A stretch of DNA of 10,805 bases, from contig DLKK01000044.1 of the NCBI GenBank assembly GCA_002478955.1, positions 3,850 to 14,654 on the forward strand, written 5' to 3'. Under the pieces are notes generated by a model. The model saw only the letters and a program-made list of their open reading frames with translations, was not told the DNA's origin and ran no database searches. The position numbers were made by a program, and so were the translations under genes. Positions 1 through 7,202 of this stretch are shown here, one piece after another. The stretch comes from Treponema sp. UBA7590. GTDB taxonomy: Bacteria > Spirochaetota > Spirochaetia > Treponematales > Treponemataceae. Position 1 is the stretch's first letter; every line of letters starts with the position of its first letter.

Positions 1-9
1 TATCAAAGG

Positions 10-52
10 CGACAAATGTCTCGCCTGATTTAACAAGACGAAACATTTGCCG
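10..52 (-). terminator. Stem-loop downstream of the sugar-phosphate mutase, possible terminator
   Basis: Positions 10-25 pair with 37-52 around an 11-base loop. Read on the minus strand (the mutase transcript), all 16 positions pair, three of them as G-U wobbles. Read on the plus strand, those three positions are C-A or A-C mismatches. The structure is therefore stable only in the RNA of the upstream gene. The bases that follow on the minus strand (CCTTTGATA) form only a weak T-tract, so it may be a weak or Rho-assisted terminator or a 3' stability element rather than a classic intrinsic terminator. Confidence 0.55.
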
Positions 53-54
53 AT

Positions 55-68
55 AATCCTTTAGGATT
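55..68 (-). terminator. Small palindromic hairpin abutting the mutase stop codon
   Basis: AATCCT and AGGATT (55-60 and 63-68) form a 6-bp stem with a two-base gap, directly adjacent to the stop codon at 69-71. It is too small and too T-poor to terminate alone. It sits just ahead of the larger stem-loop at 10-52, so the two form a tandem 3'-end structure on the mutase transcript. It may also be chance. Confidence 0.25.
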
Positions 69-1853
69 TTATTTGCTAGCGGCATCAAGAAGCTCGTTTA
101 TGTCGGAAGTGATTTTGTCGCAGAGTGCGGATGCTTCTTTCTTTGCTTCAGCAAGTGCCTCATCAGTTGAATCTTTTACATCTGTTCGTGTATTGATGTA
201 GAACTTGATTTTTGGTTCTGTTCCGGACGGACGTGCAGAAACTATTGTGCCACCCTCAAGGAAGAACTGAAGAACGTTGCTTTTAGGGAATGTAAGCGCA
301 GTTTTTGCAGAAGGATTTGCCGGATCATATTCTATTGAAGTCTGGATATCCCGGATTTTAAGAACTGTTTTTCCAGCCAAAGTCTTAAGTCCTTCGTTTC
401 GGAGCTTAGTCATTATTCCAGCCATAGTTGCAACTCCAGCTGAACCTGGGAAATTCTTTGAGATAGCGCGATCCTCAAAATATCCGAATTCTTTGTATAA
501 ATCATCCAGATGCTCAAGAATGCTCTTGCCTTTTGAACGCCAGTACATTGTCATTTCCGCACACATTGCAGCCGCAGAAACTCCATCTTTATCCATTACT
601 TCTGTTTCAACTTTGTAACCGTAAGATTCTTCCAGACCGAATACATAGTGACCGATTCCTTTTGCTTCACGCTCAGCTTCAATTGCGGCAATCCATTTGA
701 AACCTGTAAGACATTCAAGCATTTCAACGCCATATTTCTTGCAGATATAATCACCGAATGGAGAAGTTACAATTGAGCGGATGCAATAAGAATCAGCAGG
801 AAGCTTTCCAAGTTCCTTTCGTGTAAGGAAAATGTAATCCATCAGAAGTCCGCCCATCTGGTTTCCAGAAAGAAGAACAAAATTTCCGTTTTTGTCCGGG
901 AATGCTGTTCCGAATCTGTCTGAGTCTGGGTCTGTTGCCATGACGCAGTCGGCTTTTGTTGCCGTTCCAAGTTCAACAGCCATTTTCATAGCCGGCTTTT
1001 CTTCTGGGTTTGGTTTTTCTACAGTAGGGAAATTGCCGTCTGGATTTCTCTGCTCTGGAACTGTTTTTACAGTAAGTCCAAGGTCTCCAAGGACTTTTTC
1101 AACGTGCATTGCACCAGTTCCGTGAAGCGGTGTATATACAACGTTTACATTTTTTGCGTATTCCTTGATAAGTTCTGGACGGAAAAGCTGTTCCTTGCAC
1201 ATTGCCCAATATTTTTCATCAACTTCAGAATCAATCAGAACAAGTTTTCCTGATTTTATTGCTTCTTCCTTTGAGATTGTCTTTACGCTTGTTACTTTGT
1301 TTACTTCCTCAACAATTCCGACATCATGTGGCTCGATAACCTGTGCGCCGTCATTCCAGTAAGCCTTGTAGCCATTATAAATCTTCGGGTTGTGAGAAGC
1401 TGTAACAACAACGCCTGTATCAGCCTTGAAGTAGCGGATTGCGTAAGAAAGTTCTGGAGTAGGGCGAAGTCCTGTGAAAAGATATGCCTTGATTCCGTTT
1501 GCCGCAAAAATCAATGCGGTCGCCTCTGCAAAAACATCAGAATTTTTTCGGCTGTCGTAAGCTACAACTGCGCTCAATGTTCCTGCTTTTGCTTTTTCAG
1601 GGAAAGCCTTGATTACATAGTTTGAAAGACCTTGTGTCGCAAGATTGATTTCAAGTGTGTTCATGCGGTTTGTTCCGCCACCCATGATTCCACGGAGACC
1701 GCCTGTTCCGAATTCAAGTGTACGGTAAAAACGGTCTTCAAGTTCTGTAAAGTCCTCTTTTGCAATAAGATCTTCAACTTCTTTTCTGAAGCGTTCGTCT
1801 TTTTCTGCAGCAATATATTCTTTTGCTCTTTTAAGGATTTCTGCCTTGTCCAT
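69..1853 (-). CDS. Phosphoglucomutase / phosphomannomutase (alpha-D-phosphohexomutase family)
   Basis: A 594-residue cytoplasmic enzyme interconverting hexose 1- and 6-phosphates (glucose and probably mannose), linking glycolysis to glycogen and surface sugar synthesis. All four family signatures are present in order: the phosphoserine loop TASHNP (151-156, Ser153 as phosphate carrier), the metal loop DPDSDR (308-313, Asp308/310/312), the sugar-binding loop GLEESYGY (406-413, Glu408 and Glu409) and the phosphate-binding loop RPSGTEPK (541-548). The N-terminal FGTGGLRG (48-55) is typical of the longer PgcA/PGM2-like branch, and about 570-600 residues is usual for that branch. The ATG at 1853-1851 is preceded by AGGAG (1868-1864) at a 10-base spacing. 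The gene looks intact and is divergent from the cyclase operon. Glucose versus mannose versus pentose phosphate preference cannot be read from these motifs, so I give no symbol. Confidence 0.95.
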   Translation of the reverse strand: MDKAEILKRAKEYIAAEKDERFRKEVEDLIAKEDFTELEDRFYRTLEFGTGGLRGIMGGGTNRMNTLEINLATQGLSNYVIKAFPEKAKAGTLSAVVAYDSRKNSDVFAEATALIFAANGIKAYLFTGLRPTPELSYAIRYFKADTGVVVTASHNPKIYNGYKAYWNDGAQVIEPHDVGIVEEVNKVTSVKTISKEEAIKSGKLVLIDSEVDEKYWAMCKEQLFRPELIKEYAKNVNVVYTPLHGTGAMHVEKVLGDLGLTVKTVPEQRNPDGNFPTVEKPNPEEKPAMKMAVELGTATKADCVMATDPDSDRFGTAFPDKNGNFVLLSGNQMGGLLMDYIFLTRKELGKLPADSYCIRSIVTSPFGDYICKKYGVEMLECLTGFKWIAAIEAEREAKGIGHYVFGLEESYGYKVETEVMDKDGVSAAAMCAEMTMYWRSKGKSILEHLDDLYKEFGYFEDRAISKNFPGSAGVATMAGIMTKLRNEGLKTLAGKTVLKIRDIQTSIEYDPANPSAKTALTFPKSNVLQFFLEGGTIVSARPSGTEPKIKFYINTRTDVKDSTDEALAEAKKEASALCDKITSDINELLDAASK

Positions 1854-1863
1854 TATTAAAAAT

Positions 1864-1868
1864 CTCCT
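1864..1868 (-). promoter_or_regulatory. Ribosome binding site of the mutase
   Basis: AGGAG on the minus strand, 10 bases ahead of the ATG at 1853. It supports that start codon. Confidence 0.7.
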
Positions 1869-1900
1869 GTAGAAAGTCAGTCAAAAAATTATTCAATAAA

Positions 1901-1928
1901 ACTATACAGAATTTTCAATTATTGTAAA
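1901..1928 (-). promoter_or_regulatory. Sigma-70-type promoter for the mutase
   Basis: On the minus strand a -35 TTTACA (1928-1923) and a -10 TATAGT (1906-1901) are separated by 16 bases. Each matches the consensus at five of six positions. The predicted transcription start is near 1894, giving a leader of about 40 bases that contains the AGGAG site. It is the best promoter match in the divergent region. Confidence 0.6.
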
Positions 1929-1961
1929 AGTCTTTTGAATGATTATTTTTCTCTTATGTGC

Positions 1962-2022
1962 TTTGGTTTGTGTTTTATTCATGTTATATTTTGTTGTTTT
2001 TACAGGAATTATCTGATAAAAT
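1962..2022 (+). promoter_or_regulatory. Candidate promoters for the cyclase operon
   Basis: Two weak plus-strand options exist. (a) TTTGGT (1962-1967), 17 bases, TATATT (1985-1990), predicting a leader of about 33 bases. (b) TTGTTT (1994-1999), 17 bases, TAAAAT (2017-2022) with a TG one base upstream of the -10 (extended -10). Option (b) would start transcription at about 2029-2030, at the ATG itself, giving a leaderless mRNA. Neither -35 is good. I saw no clear operator or CRP-like palindrome. The region is T-rich, so chance matches are likely. Confidence 0.35.
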
Positions 2023-2029
2023 ATATGCA

Positions 2030-4405
2030 ATGAATAGCAGCGCGTTTGATTATGGTTCATTTTCTGTGGTTCAAAAAACTGTTTGTAGTGAGAAAATTCC
2101 GTTTGAATTTCCTGGAGAATTTAAACCCGTAATTTTTACAGAAAAACAAAAAAGACAGTTCAGAAAATTTGCTTTAAAAGCTGAAAAACTGAATGAGAAA
2201 AAAGAACGCATTGCAGAAAAACAGGCTTTGCGCGCACAGATTCTTGCGGAAAAACAACGTAGAAAACAGGAGATTGCATCTTCACGCGTAAAACATCCGA
2301 TTGGCATAAAACTTATCAGTATTATCTCCGCGATTGTAATTGTCTCTTTGAGCGGGCTTGCATGTCTTGTCGCGGGTTTTGTCAGCAAGGACACAATCCA
2401 GACAGCGCGGCAGAACAATTTTGTGATAAATTCAAGAATGGCTTCAGAGCTTCAGAACAGGATTGATAATGTCGTCTCGACGGTTTCGACTTTTGTTGAG
2501 CTTGTGAAAAATGCCGAGGATGAAGGAAATAAAACTGCCGCAAAGGAATTTTCTTCTGGCTTTTTCAAGAAAAATCCAGAAATTGTGGCGATTGTGCTCC
2601 CTGAGTCAGATTTAACATTTCTAAATTTCCAGTTTTTGGGCGAAAATGAGCTTGATGGGTCAATTGTCGGTTCCTACATTTTGTCAGAAGAGGAAAGTGT
2701 TTCTGGTTCTTCGCAGGGAAACTTTGTGATTCAGAATGCCTCACCGTTCTTCAATGTTCCAGTTCTTGCGCTTTTTTATCCTGTTTTTGACCAGGAAGAC
2801 GAGAATTCAGTTGCGGTCTTGTTTTCTGCCGAAAAAATTGTGGATATTTTTTCTTCTGAAAGCATAAATAAATCTCTGTTTGTGAATGAAAACGGAGTTG
2901 TGCTTGTTTCTTCAGATGTCCAGGAAACCATGAATGCTGCTGATTTTTCAAGAAGCCAGGTTGTGCAGGAAATGCTGAAAAGCAAAGATTTTAATACTCA
3001 GCTTGGAAACCGCCAGCATGATTTTTCTGATTCAGAGACTTTTAAGAGTCCAAACAAAAAAAATGTAAAATATATCGGCGCATTCAATAAAATCGGAAAG
3101 GGAAATGCCGGTGTTGTTACGGTTGTGCCGACCTACAAAATTCTTGAGGAAACAAGAAAAATTACGGTTTTAATTGCTTTTCTTGCGGTTGCGATTCTTG
3201 CCGTTGTAATTATTATCATCTGGTTTTTTTCAAAGACGATGAGCGTTCCTTTGAAGCAGCTTACGGCGGTTGTGAATCAAATCAACAAAGGTGACTTTAA
3301 CACAGAACTTTTTGGCGACTTAAAAACCCGTGGCCACGATGAAATCGGCGTTCTTATAAACAGCACAAAGAATGAGCGTGAGATTCTGAACACATTCACA
3401 AAACTTACAAACAAAGGCGTTACGCAGGCAATCATCCGGAAAGAGATTGATTTTGAGCCACATTTAAAGGATATTACAATTTTTTTCAGTGATATACGTG
3501 GATTCACCGCAATTTCCGATGGTTTCAAGAATAAATTCGGCGAACGCAGTGCGGCAGAAATCATAAATTTCCTGAACGATTACATGAGCCGCATGGTAAG
3601 TTGCATAAAACGTACCGGCGGAACTGTTGACAAATTTGAAGGTGACGCGATTATGGCTTGCTGGGGCGTTCTGCGTCAGGAACCGCTTGACTGGGAAAAT
3701 CTTCCTGACAGCGATCCTAAAAAACTTGAGATGAAAAACAGGCACGATCAATATGTGAAAGAAGATGCCTTGTCCGCAATCAGGGCTAGCCTTGCGATGC
3801 GTTATTCGCTTATGGAATATAACAAAGAAGCTGCTCGGTTTACAGAGGCGCACTCAAAGGATTCAGATTCGGTCTACAAACCTCAGATAAAAATCGGGCG
3901 AGGAATAAATTCCGGGCGTGCGACTGTAGGATTCATGGGATCTTATGACAAGATGGAATTTACTTCTATCGGTGATGCTGTGAATTTTGCAAGCCGTACA
4001 GAATCTTCTAACAAACCGTGCGGAACGGATATGCTCATTACAGAAGATACTTACAATTTGTTGAAAAACGATTACATAAAATGTGAGGAAAATAATTTTT
4101 TCATAAAACCGGAAAATCAGATTAATGAAATTGTTGTTGAAAAAATTCCGGTCGGATTTGAAGTAAAAGGAAAAGGAATCCAGCATTTTTATGGCGTTGT
4201 GAATATGCCAAATTTTGATATTTCAGGATTTTTTGAGGAAATTCAGCCGGGATTTACAATTGATTCCGACTGCGAGAAAGTTCTTGGATCGAAAGGACCT
4301 AAAACTATTGCTGAAGTGCGTTCTTTGCTTGGAATTGCAACTCCAGATTTTGAAAAGGTGAACTTAAATGAGGAAGAAAACAAAATTCAAGTCGCATCTA
4401 AGTGA
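2030..4405 (+). CDS. Membrane-bound class III adenylate cyclase with Cache-like sensor and HAMP
   Basis: 791 residues, predicted inner-membrane sensor that makes cAMP from ATP. Order: Lys/Glu/Gln-rich cytoplasmic helix (about 38-85); membrane segment (about 92-117); extracytoplasmic domain (about 119-375) with a Cache-like strand pair around FVNENGVVLVSSD (284-296); second membrane segment (about 378-400); HAMP linker (about 400-452); catalytic domain (about 478-725); 65-residue tail. Catalytic residues are all visible: metal-binding Asp488 (FFSDIRGF) and Asp539 (KFEGDA), purine-contacting Lys535 and Thr645 (FTSIGD), transition-state Asn652 and Arg656 (VNFASR). The Lys/Thr pair fits ATP rather than GTP. 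About 25 extra residues (roughly 548-573) interrupt the usual spacing after CWG. The ATG at 2030 is preferred over an in-frame GTG at 1958, which has no ribosome site. The site before 2030 is also weak (AGGA 22 bases away). First gene of a four-gene operon; its last 38 bp overlap the next gene. Confidence 0.9.
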   Translation: MNSSAFDYGSFSVVQKTVCSEKIPFEFPGEFKPVIFTEKQKRQFRKFALKAEKLNEKKERIAEKQALRAQILAEKQRRKQEIASSRVKHPIGIKLISIISAIVIVSLSGLACLVAGFVSKDTIQTARQNNFVINSRMASELQNRIDNVVSTVSTFVELVKNAEDEGNKTAAKEFSSGFFKKNPEIVAIVLPESDLTFLNFQFLGENELDGSIVGSYILSEEESVSGSSQGNFVIQNASPFFNVPVLALFYPVFDQEDENSVAVLFSAEKIVDIFSSESINKSLFVNENGVVLVSSDVQETMNAADFSRSQVVQEMLKSKDFNTQLGNRQHDFSDSETFKSPNKKNVKYIGAFNKIGKGNAGVVTVVPTYKILEETRKITVLIAFLAVAILAVVIIIIWFFSKTMSVPLKQLTAVVNQINKGDFNTELFGDLKTRGHDEIGVLINSTKNEREILNTFTKLTNKGVTQAIIRKEIDFEPHLKDITIFFSDIRGFTAISDGFKNKFGERSAAEIINFLNDYMSRMVSCIKRTGGTVDKFEGDAIMACWGVLRQEPLDWENLPDSDPKKLEMKNRHDQYVKEDALSAIRASLAMRYSLMEYNKEAARFTEAHSKDSDSVYKPQIKIGRGINSGRATVGFMGSYDKMEFTSIGDAVNFASRTESSNKPCGTDMLITEDTYNLLKNDYIKCEENNFFIKPENQINEIVVEKIPVGFEVKGKGIQHFYGVVNMPNFDISGFFEEIQPGFTIDSDCEKVLGSKGPKTIAEVRSLLGIATPDFEKVNLNEEENKIQVASK
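4355..4360 (+). promoter_or_regulatory. Ribosome binding site of the FecR-like gene, inside the cyclase gene
   Basis: AAGGTG lies seven bases before the ATG at 4368, within the last codons of the cyclase. It supports starting the next gene 38 bp before the cyclase stop and implies translational coupling. Confidence 0.55.
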
Positions 4406-7202
4406 TTTTTTTATAGTTTTTGTTTGCCTTTCAGTCTGTGCGGTAAGTCTGTATTTTTTCTGGCGCGTCCTGAACCATTCAACAGTGCGGAATGACAAGG
4501 AAAAAATTGCGACCATTTATTTCAAACAGAAAATTGCGCAACGTCAGTTTGATGACAGCGTTGTCTGGGAAAGGCTTTCCCAAAATTCTCCGCTTTACAA
4601 CAAAGATACGATTTATACTTCTGATTTTTCTCAGGCAATCGTAAAATTTAACGATGGAACTCAGCTTGAACTGAATGAAAACACAATGCTGAGACTTTCG
4701 TATTCAGATAAGGGCGTTGAAATCAATGTCTCTGGCGGCGACATCCAGATTGATGGCTCAAAGTCAAAAAGCAAAAAAGAACTTTCTGTTTCGATGCAAA
4801 ATGGAACAACCGTAAAACTTGATTCCGGAAGCAGCGTTGCCTTGAAATCTGACACTTCAAGCGGAGTGAATAATATTGAAATTCACGGTGGTTCGGCAAA
4901 AATAGAGACAAAAAACGGTGAGTCAGAAAAAATTTCATCCGGCGAAAGCATAAATATTGAAGAAACCGGAACGATTTCCAGAAATCCGATAACAGTGACT
5001 TCTGTCCCAAAAAATTTGAATCTTCTTAAATTTGATGAAAAGGAAATTCCTGTTAAGCTTCAATGGAAAATCTCTGAGCCGGAAAAAAATCAAAAAGTCA
5101 TTGTTCAGACTTCATCCGCAAAAGATTTTTCTAAAATTGAAAAAACGTATACGCCATCCGGTGACAATATAGAAATTCCTGTGTCCGATGGAACTTTTTA
5201 TTGGCGCGTTTTTGTGGAAAATGAAAAAGACAAACCTTCTGCCGGAAAAATCTCTGTGAAAAATGTTGCGCCTGTTGAAATTCTTTCGCCGGCAGCCGGT
5301 TCTGAATTCCACTACAGAAAAGATTTTCCCTCAATTTTTTTAAGCTGGAACGGAAACGATTACGCTGAGCATTACAAGATTGAAATTTCAACTTTGCGGG
5401 ACATGAAAAATATTGTTCTAGCTGAAACTGTGAATGGAACTTCGCTCGCGGTAAGCAAACTTTCCGCCGGGGAATATTTTTGGCGCGTAACTCCATTTTA
5501 TACGCTCAACGACATAGGTTACGTTTCTTCCAGTGCGGTAAAGTCATTTTCAGTAATAAAAAATGAACAGATAAAGCCACCCTTGCTTTCGATTCCTGCT
5601 GACGGCGCAAAAATAACATATACTGATTCTGTCTCTGCTTCAAATTCGTTTGCGTTGCAGCTTGCATGGAAATCTGAGATAAAAAATGCTGAATTTAACG
5701 TGGAAATTTCAAAAAACAAGGATTTTTCGGATATTTTTTATTCTGAAAAAATTGAAAATTCCACTTTTCTTAAGAAAAATATCGGAATTCTTTCGTCGTG
5801 GTCAATTCCAGACGGAACATATTTTTGGCGCGTTACCCGGATTTCTTCTGAGCCCGAAGATTTTACACCGCGTTCGAACATCCAGTCTTTTTCTGTGCAA
5901 AAAATTGCCGCAGATAAAAACCGGCTCGTTTATCCGCCTGAAAATTTTTCTGCAGAGAACGCACAGATTTTAAATACAAGATTTGTATGGAAACTTGCTG
6001 ATGATTTTAAGGATGAATTTTCAACAAGCGTGCTCCAAATATCAAAATACAAGGATTTTTCAAAAATTGAAGTTGAAAAGACCGTTTCAGCGCAAGAAAG
6101 TCTTGACAATTTAAATGGCGTTGATTTGCCCGCTGGAATTTATTTCTGGCGTGTCGGCGTTGAATCTGAAAGCGGCGAAAAATTTGGTTTTTCAGATTTG
6201 CGGACATTGAATGTTCTAAAAAAACTTGCTGCACCGGAAATTCTTCTTCCTCTCCAAAATTCGGTTTCGCTGACTTACGCGGAAAAATCCTCGCACTTTG
6301 CCTGGAACAATTCTGAAGGCGCAGATTATTACAATATAAAAATTACAGACCGGACCGGAAAAACTGTGGCCGAAAAATTAGGAATCAAGGAAAATTCCGC
6401 AAATTTTGTTCTTCCTGCTGAAAAATACAATTTTTCTGTCCAGGCTTTTTCTGAAGAAAGCGCTGTGAGCCCGATGCGCGCAAGCCTTGCCACAAATATT
6501 TCGTTTGTGCTCAGAAATCCTGTTCCTGTCCAGCTTGTTTCTCCGGTTTCTTCTGCTCAAATTGATGGACTTGCCGCGGTGAAAGTTCCAACGGTTTTTT
6601 CATGGAAAAATGAAATCGACGTTCCTGCAAAATCAGAGTTTATCTTGTATAGAATTTCTCCCGACGGAACTGAAAAAAAAGTTCATTCTGTTTTAAATCC
6701 GAAAAGTGAAGTAGAAATTCCTCGCCTGACCGAAGGAAATTACCGTTGGCGTATTTTTGCAAGCACCGCGGATGGAATTCCCCTGGATTCTTCTGAAAAT
6801 GCATTTTCTGTCTTGCAGATTCCGCTTCTTCAGAATGTTAATCTTCTTCAGCCAAAAAATAATTTTGTAATCGGAAATTCCTATCTTAAAAACAATAAAT
6901 TTGTGACTTTCGCATGGGATAAGATTCCTGGGGCAACGGATTATAAGTTTGCTCTTTATCAGAAATTGCCCGACGGAAGCACAAAATTGATTTATTCTGA
7001 AAACACTGAAAAAACTGAAATTCAAATCAAAAAACAGAATTTTGACATTGGCGATTTTGAATGGTCGGTAATTGCATTTTCGCATGCAAAAGACGGTTTC
7101 GAGGAACAGCATAGTCGTGTTTCAAATGGAACTTTTAAAATCAGAGTTGGGCTTCCTGGAAAAATTCATTTAATAAAGCCGGGGAAAATGTATGCAAAAT
7201 AG
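4368..7202 (+). CDS. Inner-membrane-anchored FecR-domain protein with seven FN3-like repeats
   Basis: 944 residues. A short basic N-terminus (RKKTKFK) and one hydrophobic segment (about 14-34) with no clear cleavage site predict an N-in anchor with the rest in the periplasm. Residues about 65-200 resemble the FecR domain: NKDTIYTSDFSQAIVKFNDG followed by a QLELNENTMLRL strand, matching the family pattern of a GD-x-I-x-T lead-in and a DGT turn. The rest is a series of about 90-115-residue beta-sandwich units. Each has an early Trp strand, usually a K-DFS-I strand, and a closing G-x-Y-F/Y-W-R-V strand: YWRV 278, FWRV 371, FWRV 486, FWRV 593, degenerate FSV 689, RWRI 793, EWSV 898. No catalytic motif is seen. 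Unlike true FecR anti-sigma proteins there is no cytoplasmic sigma-binding region and no sigma gene nearby. Exact function unknown; a periplasmic scaffold or binding protein is plausible. Overlaps both neighbours. Confidence 0.8.
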   Translation: MRKKTKFKSHLSDFFIVFVCLSVCAVSLYFFWRVLNHSTVRNDKEKIATIYFKQKIAQRQFDDSVVWERLSQNSPLYNKDTIYTSDFSQAIVKFNDGTQLELNENTMLRLSYSDKGVEINVSGGDIQIDGSKSKSKKELSVSMQNGTTVKLDSGSSVALKSDTSSGVNNIEIHGGSAKIETKNGESEKISSGESINIEETGTISRNPITVTSVPKNLNLLKFDEKEIPVKLQWKISEPEKNQKVIVQTSSAKDFSKIEKTYTPSGDNIEIPVSDGTFYWRVFVENEKDKPSAGKISVKNVAPVEILSPAAGSEFHYRKDFPSIFLSWNGNDYAEHYKIEISTLRDMKNIVLAETVNGTSLAVSKLSAGEYFWRVTPFYTLNDIGYVSSSAVKSFSVIKNEQIKPPLLSIPADGAKITYTDSVSASNSFALQLAWKSEIKNAEFNVEISKNKDFSDIFYSEKIENSTFLKKNIGILSSWSIPDGTYFWRVTRISSEPEDFTPRSNIQSFSVQKIAADKNRLVYPPENFSAENAQILNTRFVWKLADDFKDEFSTSVLQISKYKDFSKIEVEKTVSAQESLDNLNGVDLPAGIYFWRVGVESESGEKFGFSDLRTLNVLKKLAAPEILLPLQNSVSLTYAEKSSHFAWNNSEGADYYNIKITDRTGKTVAEKLGIKENSANFVLPAEKYNFSVQAFSEESAVSPMRASLATNISFVLRNPVPVQLVSPVSSAQIDGLAAVKVPTVFSWKNEIDVPAKSEFILYRISPDGTEKKVHSVLNPKSEVEIPRLTEGNYRWRIFASTADGIPLDSSENAFSVLQIPLLQNVNLLQPKNNFVIGNSYLKNNKFVTFAWDKIPGATDYKFALYQKLPDGSTKLIYSENTEKTEIQIKKQNFDIGDFEWSVIAFSHAKDGFEEQHSRVSNGTFKIRVGLPGKIHLIKPGKMYAK
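5049..7148 (+). repeat. Array of seven diverged FN3-like coding units
   Basis: Protein-level repeats within the FecR-like gene, approximately residues 228-927. The closing strand is nearly identical in DNA in the best copies (tttttggcgcgt-type at about 5200, 5480, 5825 and 6150). It is diverged at about 6432, 6745 and 7065. Spacing between Trp-Arg-Val motifs is 93, 115, 107, 95, 105 and 105 residues. Divergence is high, so this is old duplication rather than a recent tandem expansion. Confidence 0.7.
7181..7185 (+). promoter_or_regulatory. Ribosome binding site of the coiled-coil outer-membrane protein gene
   Basis: GGGGA, six bases before the ATG at 7192 and inside the end of the FecR-like gene. 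It selects the ATG at 7192 over the ATG at 7188, which is in the upstream gene's frame. Confidence 0.5.

Noticed and set aside
277..1859. Several plus-strand open frames opposite the mutase gene
   Set aside because: They lie fully antisense to a gene with all catalytic motifs, have Cys/Ser/Phe-rich composition and show no family resemblance.
1958..2029. In-frame GTG extension of the cyclase adding 24 residues, including a hydrophobic LWFVFYSCYILLFL segment
   Set aside because: No ribosome site precedes the GTG, and the stretch is a T-rich promoter region that reads as hydrophobic in any T-rich frame. The ATG at 2030 gives the expected architecture.
1869..2029. CRP/cAMP-receptor-type palindrome controlling the cyclase
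   Set aside because: No TGTGA-N6-TCACA-like inverted repeat is present. TGTG occurrences are direct and part of the T/G-rich stretch.
5049..7148. Regularly spaced repeat motifs resembling a CRISPR or tandem-repeat array
   Set aside because: The periodicity is about 300 bp, conserved mainly at protein level (W-R-V strand), inside one continuous reading frame.
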